A stretch of 60,186 nt of DNA, taken from Streptococcus sanguinis SK355 (GTDB taxonomy: Bacteria; Bacillota; Bacilli; Lactobacillales; Streptococcaceae). Numbering within the stretch: position 1 is the stretch's first letter; each line of letters starts with the position of its first letter. Shown here one piece after another: positions 15,892 through 23,736 of the stretch. Position numbers and translations under genes: made by a program. Under the pieces are notes generated by a model that was not told where the DNA came from, ran no database searches, and was given only the letters and a program-made list of their open reading frames with translations. The stretch lies in assembly GCF_000212855.1 (NCBI RefSeq), contig NZ_GL890993.1, positions 2,257,363 through 2,317,548 on the forward strand, read 5' to 3'.

Positions 15892-17518
15892 AATAGATAT
15901 GAAAACGTCGACGGAGACTGGCTGCTTTTGAACCGATAAAGCGATCCATGAGGCGAACTTTGAGCGCCAGACCACCATAGACAGCGAGGCCAATGCCGCC
16001 AATAAGGGCTATATAGACAAAGCTGGAAATCCGTCCGCTAGGATGGAAGAAGAGTCCAATGAGCAGTTCTGCTACCAAGACAAAGATGGTCATCAGAACC
16101 GTCAGAATCACTGACAGGAGACTTCGTTTAATGAGGTTCTTAGGATTCAGACCGGTTACCTTGCGAATTTCCTGATACATAAGCAGGATTGGGATAATCA
16201 GACCAATTGTCGTCGCAAGAAGAGGTCCATAAGCTTTGAAAATATAAATCAATGGCACTTGTAGCACCAACTTCACTCCTACTCCATAGAGGAAGTAGAT
16301 AATAGCTTTTCGATTTTGGAAGAGAGCCTGAATCATCGGAGCCAACACAGTATATAGACTGAGGATAATGGTCTGCAGCATAGCAAAGATGAAAAGACCT
16401 AGTGCTAAGCTATCTGGCTTGCCATAGAAGACAGTATACAGAGGCTCCGCCACCAAAACAGCACCAATAGTTGCTGGCAGGATAAAGAAAATCAACATGC
16501 TGAGATTATCCTGCACTAAGCGGGCAGCCGAGCGGAAATCACCTTTGACATAGTTCTCGGTCAAAAGCGGAATCCCCACACCACCGATAGAGGTCGCCAC
16601 AGCAATTAAAATCATGGTGACTTTATTAGGATTGGCTGAGAAATAGGCAAACTGAACCAAGAGCTCGGACCTGCTGTGCTTACTAATCCAACTCATGACA
16701 TGGATAAAGGTAGATTGGTCAATAATCTGAAAAAGCTGAATGGCAGATCCTGTAATAATGAAAGGAATGGCTTCACGAATGGTATCCCAGAGCAGGGCAC
16801 GGCCATTAATCTCTGTGGCATTTGCAGGCTTATGGATGATAGAAGTCAGCATTCCTGTCTTCCAAAGATAGAAGGCCAAGACAGCCATACTAGCCAGCAT
16901 ACCGATAAAAGCGGCAAAAGTTGATTGGGTAACCGCTTCTACATAGTTGCCAGAACCGATTTTCATGATGAAAAAGGCTGTCAGCAGCATCCAGATAACC
17001 CGAATGACCTGCTCCGCAATCTGACTGATGGCATAAGGCTTGAGATTGTTAAAACCTTGGAAAAAGCCTCGGATAACACTCATCGATGGGAAAATCAAAA
17101 CAGCCCAGGACAGACTCTGCATAACAGGCACTAAGTCTGAACCACCACCGGACATAGAAGCGAAAACTGGTGAGAGCAGGTACATAATCACCCCAAAGAC
17201 AGCTCCCAAAAGCAACATAAACTTGAGAAACTCTCGAATCAGAGTGAAGCTATGCTCTTCCTTGTCAATGGTATTGTACTTAGCTACCTGCTTGGCCACT
17301 GCCACTGGCACGCCGGCTGTCGAAATCAGTAAAAACCAGGCATAGATATTGTAGCCCATAGTAAAAAGGCCGTTGGCCTCGGCGCCGTGCTTGCCCATCC
17401 AGATATACCAAGGAATGATATAGATGGCACCCAGAAGACGACTGATAAAATTGCTGGCAGTTAACCAGGCAGTTCCCCGCAGCATCTGCTGCTGCTGGCT
17501 TGTTGTTTCTTGGCTCAT
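15890..17518 (-). CDS. MATE/MOP-superfamily lipid II flippase candidate (MurJ/YtgP type)
   Basis: A 542-aa polytopic protein with about 14 hydrophobic helices of the polysaccharide-export/SpoVB/YtgP group. The N-terminal signature (MLRGTAWLTASNFISRLLGA) and the repeat near residue 60 (NIYAWFLLISTAGVPVAVAK) are typical. Streptococcal YtgP relatives can supply the essential MurJ function of flipping lipid II for peptidoglycan. It is divergent from murE, 86 bases away, which fits cell-wall synthesis. Confidence 0.85.
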   Translation of the reverse strand: MSQETTSQQQQMLRGTAWLTASNFISRLLGAIYIIPWYIWMGKHGAEANGLFTMGYNIYAWFLLISTAGVPVAVAKQVAKYNTIDKEEHSFTLIREFLKFMLLLGAVFGVIMYLLSPVFASMSGGGSDLVPVMQSLSWAVLIFPSMSVIRGFFQGFNNLKPYAISQIAEQVIRVIWMLLTAFFIMKIGSGNYVEAVTQSTFAAFIGMLASMAVLAFYLWKTGMLTSIIHKPANATEINGRALLWDTIREAIPFIITGSAIQLFQIIDQSTFIHVMSWISKHSRSELLVQFAYFSANPNKVTMILIAVATSIGGVGIPLLTENYVKGDFRSAARLVQDNLSMLIFFILPATIGAVLVAEPLYTVFYGKPDSLALGLFIFAMLQTIILSLYTVLAPMIQALFQNRKAIIYFLYGVGVKLVLQVPLIYIFKAYGPLLATTIGLIIPILLMYQEIRKVTGLNPKNLIKRSLLSVILTVLMTIFVLVAELLIGLFFHPSGRISSFVYIALIGGIGLAVYGGLALKVRLMDRFIGSKAASLRRRFHIY

Positions 17519-17604
17519 AGAAAACCTCTTCTATTTATTCTTCTTTTATTATAAACTTTTCCTTGCCTCTTGTAAAACCCAGCCATAAGGTTTACAATAG
17601 ATTT

Positions 17605-19049
17605 ATGATTAAAATTGAAACCGTATTAGATATTTTAAAAAAGACCATAATTTTCGGGATATTGTTAAAGACGGAGAATACTTCTTCTCCTACAGCGGCT
17701 TAACTTTCGATAGTATCAGCTATGACAGTAGGGAAGCGGATGCCTCTACCCTCTTTTTTGTCAAGGGTGAGGCTTTCAAGAAAGAATTTCTAGAAAAAGC
17801 CGTCACAGCTGGCCTGCGCTTTTATATCAGCGAGACAGACTTTCAAGTGGGCATTCCGGTTCTCTTGGTCAACGATGTCAAGCAAGCCATGAGTCTCTTA
17901 GCCATGGAATTTTACGACCATCCTGAGAAAAAGCTCAAACTGCTAGCCTTTACAGGCACCAAGGGCAAGACAACTACAGCTTATTTTGCCTATCAAATCC
18001 TTTCCCAAAGTCATCGGCCTGCCCTGCTCTCGACTATGAATACCACTTTGGATGGCGAGACCTTCTTCAAGTCAACTCTGACCACACCAGAGAGTCTGGA
18101 TCTCATTAAAATGATGGCCCAAGCCCTTTCTAATGATCGGACTCATCTCATCATGGAAGTTTCCAGTCAGGCTTATCTCAAGAAAAGGGTTTATGGCCTT
18201 ACCTTTGATGTGGGTGTCTTTCTCAATATCAGCCCCGACCATATCGGTCCTATCGAGCATCCGACCTTTGAAGATTACTTCTACAATAAGCGGCTCTTGA
18301 TGGACAATAGCCGAGCAGTTATCGTGAATAGCGGCATGGATCATTTCCAAATCGTGAAAGAGCAAGTCGCTTCTATGGAACACGATTTCTATGGAGCAGA
18401 CTCTAGCAACACCATCACGGATTCTCAGGCTTTCAGCTTTGAAGCTACTGGCAAGTTAGCTGGCCACTACGATATCCAGCTCATCGGCCGCTTCAATCAG
18501 GAAAATGCAGTAGCGGCTGCTCTTGCCTGTCTGCGTCTGGGTGCTAGCCTCGAAGACATCAAAAAAGGAATTGCCGCAACCCGAGTCCCAGGCCGTATGG
18601 AAGTTCTGACTCAGAAAAATGGCGCCAAGGTCTTCGTTGACTATGCCCACAATGGTGTCAGCCTAAGCAACCTTCTGTCTGTGGTACAGGAACACCAGAA
18701 GGGCAAAATCATCCTCCTCTTGGGTGCTACCGGCAACAAGGGTGAAAGTCGCCGCAAAGACTTCGGTCTCCTACTTAATCAGCATCCTGAGCTGACCGTT
18801 ATCCTAACGGCGGACGATCCCAACTATGAAGATCCTCTAGCCATTGCGGAGGAAATCGCATCCTATATCTCCTATCCAGTGGAAAAAATAGCCGACCGTG
18901 AAGAAGCCATCAAAAAAGCTCTCAGTCTGACAGAACGAGAGGGAGAAGCCGTCATTCTAGCCGGTAAAGGAGCGGATGCTTACCAGATCGTAGAAGGAGA
19001 AAAAGTACCCTATCCAGGAGACTATGCCCTAGCAGAAAAGTATTTATAA
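17605..19049 (+). CDS. murE: UDP-MurNAc-tripeptide synthetase (L-lysine adding) MurE, with an internal frameshift at A6G
   Basis: MurE adds L-Lys to UDP-MurNAc-L-Ala-D-Glu. The gene starts at the ATG at 17605 ([13 protein letters not shown]), but the frame then runs into a stop at 17701. Continuing in the -1 frame after TTA AAA AAG (17635-17643) gives [15 protein letters not shown] and an open frame to 19049. Joined, the protein is 481 aa, the family length, with the ATP loop GTKGKTT at residues 118-124 and the Lys-type DDPNYEDP motif. The tract has six A where seven are needed. The downstream open frame alone begins mid-domain at a GTG and lacks the UDP-binding region. Since MurE is essential, either the base is a sequencing error or the frame is recoded. 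Confidence 0.85.
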
Positions 19050-19051
19050 GA

Positions 19052-19078
19052 AAAAAGGCGAGCATTTCGCCTTTTTAT
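19052..19078 (+). terminator. Terminator of murE
   Basis: AAAGGCGA/TCGCCTTT stem (19054-19074) followed by T; the leading A run lets it work for the opposite strand as well. Confidence 0.85.
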
Positions 19079-19093
19079 TGTTGTTTTGTAAAA

Positions 19094-19849
19094 TTACCGC
19101 CATTTAATCAGAACGTACATCAAACTGGAGCCAAACATATCCGCCAAGGCGTGCATGAGAAAGAAAGGCAAGAGGTTCTTGACCTTGTACTTGTAAAGGA
19201 AATAGTAAAAGAGACCGTACACTACTCCGATAACCAAGGCCCACAGCATGCCCTGATAGGTATGGAAAGAAATCCGAATGATAGTAGAGTAGGCCAGCGC
19301 CCACCACTTATACTTATCCTTAACAGAGGTCATAAGACCCAGAAAGAAGAATTCTTCATAGAAGCCATTGAGAAGTCCATAGAGAATAGCCATAGGTGTC
19401 AGCTCAGCAAATTTCCGAAAGATTTCTAGCAAATCCACATAAGACCAAAGAGTTGGATCAAAGTAATTATACTCGCCGCTCAGTGTCGTCACAATGTCAC
19501 CAAAAAAACCTACCACTACAAAAATAAGAGGAGTCCAAAGGAGAACCGACCAGCTCATACGGATGGGAAGCTGCTTAAAGTCAAAGCGCCGAAGCAAGAG
19601 ATAAAGAATTGTCAAAAACAGCATCAGTAGCTGAAAATTGAAATTGCTAGAAAAAGCCGCTCCTTCGCTGGCTGTATTGGTCGCCGTTTCAGTCGCTCCT
19701 GTGCTGGCGGCTGGTGCAAAGCTAGCTAGATAAAGCTCCGTTGAGCGGTAAATAAACTGCCCAAACATAAGCAGGGTGATCACAGCAATATCAAACCACC
19801 TCAACTCTTTCAAAGGCTTTGAGGGGCATAAGTGCGTCAATCGTTTCAT
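19094..19849 (-). CDS. CPBP-family intramembrane glutamic protease
   Basis: An integral membrane protein of about 251 aa with roughly seven hydrophobic helices. The three CPBP (Abi) motifs are YEEFFFLGL (the usual EExxxR without the Arg), RISFHTYQG, and MHALADM (HxxxD). The family includes Rce1-like proteases and bacteriocin self-immunity proteins; no bacteriocin gene is nearby, so the role is open. The start was set at 19849, six bases after AAAGGA; an in-frame ATG ten codons upstream has no good ribosome site. Confidence 0.75.
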   Translation of the reverse strand: MKRLTHLCPSKPLKELRWFDIAVITLLMFGQFIYRSTELYLASFAPAASTGATETATNTASEGAAFSSNFNFQLLMLFLTILYLLLRRFDFKQLPIRMSWSVLLWTPLIFVVVGFFGDIVTTLSGEYNYFDPTLWSYVDLLEIFRKFAELTPMAILYGLLNGFYEEFFFLGLMTSVKDKYKWWALAYSTIIRISFHTYQGMLWALVIGVVYGLFYYFLYKYKVKNLLPFFLMHALADMFGSSLMYVLIKWR

Positions 19850-20049
19850 CATCTTTCCTTTCACCACCTGTAAATTCATATCACCATTGCAGGTTCTTTT
19901 TTATATTTCTATCTTAGCATCAAAAGCTTAAATTTTTATTATTTACAATTTTATAAAACTTTTTTATTGCTGTTTACTGCTACCTGTTTCGTTTTTCATT
20001 TACAAACAGAAGGTGAAAAAAGATTTCATCTCTACTTGGAAAGGAAAAA

Positions 20050-20072
20050 AGAGAGTTAAATTTTAACTCTCT
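20050..20072 (-). terminator. Terminator of csbD
   Basis: AGAGAGTTAAA/TTTAACTCTCT, 11-bp stem with one-base loop, then a T run on the minus strand. Confidence 0.85.
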
Positions 20073-20083
20073 TCTCACTATTC

Positions 20084-20278
20084 TTATTTATCCAAGCTGT
20101 TTTTGATACCTTCAACGGCACCTTCTACAGCTTCTTTAGCATCTTCAGCAACTTCTTTGGCTTTGGCAACTGTTTTTTCTACAAAGCCTTCTGCCTCTGT
20201 CTTGTTATCGCCTGTAACTTTGCCCACGCCTTCTTTAACAGCGCCTTTAGCTTGATCGAATTTATTTTCTAGTGACAT
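20084..20278 (-). CDS. CsbD family stress-response protein
   Basis: A 64-aa hydrophilic protein, [20 protein letters not shown] onward, made of an Ala/Glu/Lys-rich helical repeat ([14 protein letters not shown] is the CsbD signature). CsbD proteins accumulate in general stress; the molecular role is unknown. It has a GGAGG site, a good promoter (20325-20353) and its own terminator. A 5-bp inverted repeat ACGGT-N7-ACCGT at 20301-20317 in the leader could be an operator. Confidence 0.85.
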   Translation of the reverse strand: MSLENKFDQAKGAVKEGVGKVTGDNKTEAEGFVEKTVAKAKEVAEDAKEAVEGAVEGIKNSLDK

Positions 20279-20324
20279 ATGATTGCCTCCATTCTTTTTT
20301 ACGGTTTCTGATACCGTTTACAGT

Positions 20325-20353
20325 AGTATATATTTTTCCTTTTCAAAGGTCAA
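20325..20353 (-). promoter_or_regulatory. Promoter of csbD
   Basis: TTGACC (20348-20353), a 17-base spacer, TATACT (20325-20330) on the minus strand. Confidence 0.75.
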
Positions 20354-20378
20354 ATATTCTGCTCATTCTATGGGAAAA

Positions 20379-21032
20379 TCAGTGCAGCTGGAAAGTCAAT
20401 CTCTCCTTGTCAAAGCTGGCCTGCAACTCATACTTGCCTACTTCGTTTTGTCGAATATAACCTAAGATTACTAGGCTATCGACAAAAATGTCCCGCCGCT
20501 TCTGCATGAGCTCATCCTTGCGGACATACTTAAGGAGAAAGGTTGTCATATACTTTAGTGCATACTCGGGATTGACATCGCCCAAGACAGCATAGAGGGG
20601 CTTTTGTGTCTCAGACAGGGGATATTGGCGTTGCATCTTGTAAAAATAATTAGCCAAGGTCAGCTTATCTCGCAGAAAATCTGTATCTTCCAGCAAGACC
20701 GCCGCATTTGTCTGATTGGAAAGCTGGGTCTCAAAGCGCAGCTCCAACAATTCCTGATAGAGGGGACTATCATCACGGATAAAGACCTCCTGATCCAAAC
20801 GCAAGTCCTCCAAACTTTCCACAAAAGGCAGCGTCAGATAATATCGCTTGTTCTCTCGCCGGATGTAGCCAGCTTTGATATACTCTTCTATCGAGCGGTC
20901 AATATTAGCCACACCCTCAAACTCTCGCTTAATCTCACGTAGAATCACCGCCTCATGCTGATCCAAATAATCAATCAGCTCCTGAAAAAAAGGCTGGCGC
21001 GTCAAACGGCTGGGATTGATGATTTTAATCAT
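20379..21032 (-). CDS. DUF1803 domain protein
   Basis: A 217-aa soluble protein of a streptococcal family with no known role. It begins MIKIINPSRLTRQPFFQELI; the first 80 residues look like a winged-helix (EAVILREIKREF; GYIRRENKRYYLTLPFV), and a second similar segment is near the C-terminus (YIRQNEVGKYELQAS). That suggests, but does not prove, nucleic-acid binding. The ATG at 21032 has AAAGGAG upstream and overlaps the end of the YebB-like gene by eight bases. Confidence 0.75.
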   Translation of the reverse strand: MIKIINPSRLTRQPFFQELIDYLDQHEAVILREIKREFEGVANIDRSIEEYIKAGYIRRENKRYYLTLPFVESLEDLRLDQEVFIRDDSPLYQELLELRFETQLSNQTNAAVLLEDTDFLRDKLTLANYFYKMQRQYPLSETQKPLYAVLGDVNPEYALKYMTTFLLKYVRKDELMQKRRDIFVDSLVILGYIRQNEVGKYELQASFDKERLTFQLH

Positions 21033-21537
21033 GTAGTTCTCCTTTGTAGATGAGTTTTCTTGACTGAGCCAACTGGCTAGGATTCGTCCCAGGCTGATCA
21101 ATGGGAACCGCTAAGCCCAAATCCAGATAATACTCCTGCCAAAAATCAGAAATCAGATTTTCCTCATCACCAAACTGCATAGGAATCGTATCAAAAATCG
21201 GTAAAATCTCTGCAATATACTCCGAACAGTAAAAACCATCGGACTGAGGATAAAAGCTGAAATTGTATGGCTTTCCTAGATGTAATTTGGCCCTTTTAAA
21301 GACAGCTTCTGCTTCAATAGCTGGATAGCGGTACACGTCATAAACGTCCTCATCCTGCAAAAAATCAGACAAGTCTTGATTGACAACACCCTTCTTATCG
21401 GTTGCATGAAAAATCTCACCATTAAAAAAGATAGCCACGTGGCTATATGAACCCGTTGCTGCTCGGATTGCTGCAGCAATTTCTGAAGATCCGACTGTAA
21501 AAATCAAATCTCCGTCTTGTAAATCTTGAATCTTCAT
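21025..21537 (-). CDS. YiiX/YebB-like permuted papain-fold hydrolase
   Basis: A 170-aa protein of the permuted NlpC/P60 group. The likely catalytic His is in SYSHVAIFF (near residue 33) and the Cys in FYCSEYIAEI (near residue 103), the order expected for the permuted fold. It starts KIQDLQDGDLIFTVGSSE, typical of YebB-like proteins. No signal peptide is visible, so it appears cytoplasmic; substrates are unknown. It is the first gene of a two-gene unit with the DUF1803 gene. Confidence 0.75.
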   Translation of the reverse strand: MKIQDLQDGDLIFTVGSSEIAAAIRAATGSYSHVAIFFNGEIFHATDKKGVVNQDLSDFLQDEDVYDVYRYPAIEAEAVFKRAKLHLGKPYNFSFYPQSDGFYCSEYIAEILPIFDTIPMQFGDEENLISDFWQEYYLDLGLAVPIDQPGTNPSQLAQSRKLIYKGELHD

Positions 21538-21551
21538 TTCTCTCGTCTATC

Positions 21552-21576
21552 AAAAAAGGAGCCGAAACTCCTTTTT
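21552..21576 (-). terminator. Terminator of ppaC
   Basis: AAAAAGGAG/CTCCTTTTT stem with six-base loop, T run on the minus strand. Confidence 0.8.
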
Positions 21577-21628
21577 AGTATGAGGGGAATAGCCCCCATC
21601 TAGTAACCTATTTCGTCAAATGAGCTCT

Positions 21629-22564
21629 TTAAGCATTAAAACTTGCTGTCAGTTGAGGCACCACTTGCTTCTTACGAGAAACAGCGCCTGCTAGGAAAGC
21701 ATGATTATTCTCAAGAGTAAAGTTAAAGGCTGCTTCGACCTTGTCCATATTGCTTCCGATAGCCAGAATCTCTGAGTCTGAGTTGATAATATCTGTGATC
21801 ATAAAGACGAAGTCAGAGTAGCCATTATCAGAAATTGCTTTTTCAATAGCAGCTTCGATTTCTGCCTGACGCTCCAAAACTTCGGAAATGTCAACAGTGT
21901 TGACTTGTGCTACACGGACATTGTTTCCGTTCAATTCAAAGGTTTTAGCATCAATATCAATCAATTCTTCTGCAGACTTGCTAGCCAAGTTTGTACCTGC
22001 CTTGAGCATAGCCAAACCATACTCTTCTAAGTTGACACCAGACAGCTCAGCCAATTCTGGTGCAATGGCCTTATCAGTCGGATGAGTTGTTGGTGACTTG
22101 AGCAAGAGAGTATCAGAGATCAAACCAGACAGCATCAATCCTGCAATCTCTTTTGGAACTTCTACGCCGTGCTCCTTGAACATGCGGTAAACAATAGAGG
22201 AAGCAGAACCAACTGGCTCCAAGCGCATGTAAAGGGGGCTAGCTGTTTCAAAGTTGCCCACACGGTGGTGGTCCACCACGCCATAAACTTCAACTTCAGC
22301 GATATCTGCTACAGACTGCTGGAATTCATTGTGGTCTGTCAGGATAACTTGCTCAGCTCCCTCTGCCTTTGCCGATGTAATCACGCGCGGTGCAGCCACG
22401 CCAAAGTAATCCAAAACAAAGGCTGTTTCTTCATTAGGATCACCCAGAGCAACAACTTCTGTATCCAAGCCATAAGCTTCACGAGCCAAGTAAGCAAAAG
22501 CGTAAGATGAACCAATGGCATCTGAATCAGGATTTTGGTGACCGAAAACTAAAATTTTAGACAT
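21629..22564 (-). CDS. ppaC: Manganese-dependent inorganic pyrophosphatase (family II)
   Basis: PpaC hydrolyses pyrophosphate and drives biosynthetic reactions forward. The 311-aa DHH/DHHA2 enzyme has metal ligands in [14 protein letters not shown] (H9, D13, D15), LTDHNE (D77) and VVDHH (D98-H100). The C-terminal DHHA2 domain ends with [10 protein letters not shown], carrying the substrate-binding basic residues. It is monocistronic; on the minus strand a TTGTGA, 17-base spacer, TAAAAT promoter lies about 50 bases upstream. Confidence 0.95.
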   Translation of the reverse strand: MSKILVFGHQNPDSDAIGSSYAFAYLAREAYGLDTEVVALGDPNEETAFVLDYFGVAAPRVITSAKAEGAEQVILTDHNEFQQSVADIAEVEVYGVVDHHRVGNFETASPLYMRLEPVGSASSIVYRMFKEHGVEVPKEIAGLMLSGLISDTLLLKSPTTHPTDKAIAPELAELSGVNLEEYGLAMLKAGTNLASKSAEELIDIDAKTFELNGNNVRVAQVNTVDISEVLERQAEIEAAIEKAISDNGYSDFVFMITDIINSDSEILAIGSNMDKVEAAFNFTLENNHAFLAGAVSRKKQVVPQLTASFNA

Positions 22565-22703
22565 GATAAACCTCTTCTTTTATATAATGTTTATTGCATT
22601 TATTTTACCACAATTACAGGCATTTCACAAAAGCAGAAGGACTTTTTCTTAAGAAAAATGGACTGGTTAGCCCACCAACCCATGAATTCATACTTAAAAT
22701 AGA

Positions 22704-23514
22704 TTAGTTACTATGCACCCGATTCATGTACTCTGTATAAGATTCAGTCTGCATGAGTTCCTTGGCATTCTTGACCCGATCAGCTGTCGGAGGCTTAACA
22801 CTTTCCAGCTTGTAAGGGATGCCTAGCTCCCGCCATTTGAATTCTCCCATGGTATGGTAAGGTAGAATTTCAAACTTATCAACATTCTTCAGCGTCTTTA
22901 CAAATTTACCTAGCTCAATCAAGTCATCATCTCGGTCGGTCAATCCCGGCACCAAGACGTGACGAATCCAGACTGGCTTTCCAATGTCCGACAAGTACTT
23001 AGCACAAGCCAAGATATTCTTGTTGGTCTGGCTGGTCACAATTTTGTGCTGTTCTTCATTAATCTCTTTAATATCCAGTAGGACAAGGTCAGTGACTGCC
23101 ATAAGCTTGTCAAATTTTTTCAGATAGCGAGGCGTATTTCTGAAGGGCAGGGCACAGGTATCCAAAGTACAGTGGATACCCAGCTCCTTAGCCTTGGTAA
23201 ACAAAGCAATCAGAAAATCAATCTGCAGCAAGGCTTCTCCACCACTGACGGTGATGCCGCCTTTATTGCCCCAGAAACCCTTATAACGGAGAGCTTCTTG
23301 TAAAACATCATCTACAGTCCGCAGCTGAGATTTGTTGGTCTCCATCTCCCATGTGTCTGGATTATGGCAATACTGGCAGCGCATGTGGCAGCCCTGCAAA
23401 AAAAACAATAAAACGGATACCCGGTCCATCAACAGCTCCAAAACTTTCGGTGGAGTGGACCATGCCCGTTACCTTTCCATAATCAACTGCTTCTTCAATT
23501 TTCTCTTCAACCAT
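22704..23514 (-). CDS. pflA: Pyruvate formate-lyase activating enzyme, frameshifted at T8
   Basis: PflA is a radical-SAM enzyme that puts the glycyl radical on pyruvate formate-lyase. The N-terminus is read from the ATG at 23514 (MVEEKIEEAVDYGKVTGMVH then STESFGAVDGPGIRFIV). At 23398-23405 there are eight T on the minus strand; seven would give VFLQGCHMRCQYCHNPD, which carries the CxxxCxxC iron-sulfur ligands. The rest runs open to 22704, about 269 aa in all. As written the first frame loses the cluster motif. It may be a sequencing indel, a real null allele or slippage. No pfl gene is adjacent. Confidence 0.85.
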
Positions 23515-23532
23515 CACGCAACCTCTTAACTC

Positions 23533-23546
23533 TGAAAACGTTTTAT
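23533..23546. promoter_or_regulatory. Possible catabolite (CRE-like) element upstream of pflA
   Basis: TGAAAACGTTTTAT matches the CRE core TGWAANCGNTNWCA at 12 of 14 positions, failing at the final CA. It lies just upstream of the pflA ribosome site. Carbon-source control of pyruvate formate-lyase functions is common, but this site is unproven. Confidence 0.35.
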
Positions 23547-23677
23547 AACTAACTACATTATAACATGATTAAAGCAAAAATAGACTTAATTTGCCTATTT
23601 TTTAGAAAACAAACTGTTTTTCAGTTTCATTTTCAGTGTTTTACAACAGATAAAACTTTAGGGTGAAAGCAGTAGGC

Positions 23678-23715
23678 AAAAAAATCAGGGCAAAATCTTT
23701 ATTCCACCCTGATTT
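23678..23715 (-). terminator. Terminator of the wall-anchored nuclease gene
   Basis: AAATCAGGG/CCCTGATTT stem and a seven-T run on the minus strand. Confidence 0.85.
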
Positions 23716-23736
23716 CACTTTTTAAATTGATTTTAG

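Noticed and set aside
17673..17690. GGAGAA/TTCTCC hairpin as the frameshift stimulator for murE
   Set aside because: It is about 29 bases from the heptamer, while known stimulators lie about 5-9 bases away; kept only as a note.
17847..19049. murE as a 400-aa ORF starting at 17847
   Set aside because: The start is a GTG within a conserved strand, has no ribosome site and drops the UDP-substrate domain; the family N-terminus is clearly present upstream in another frame.
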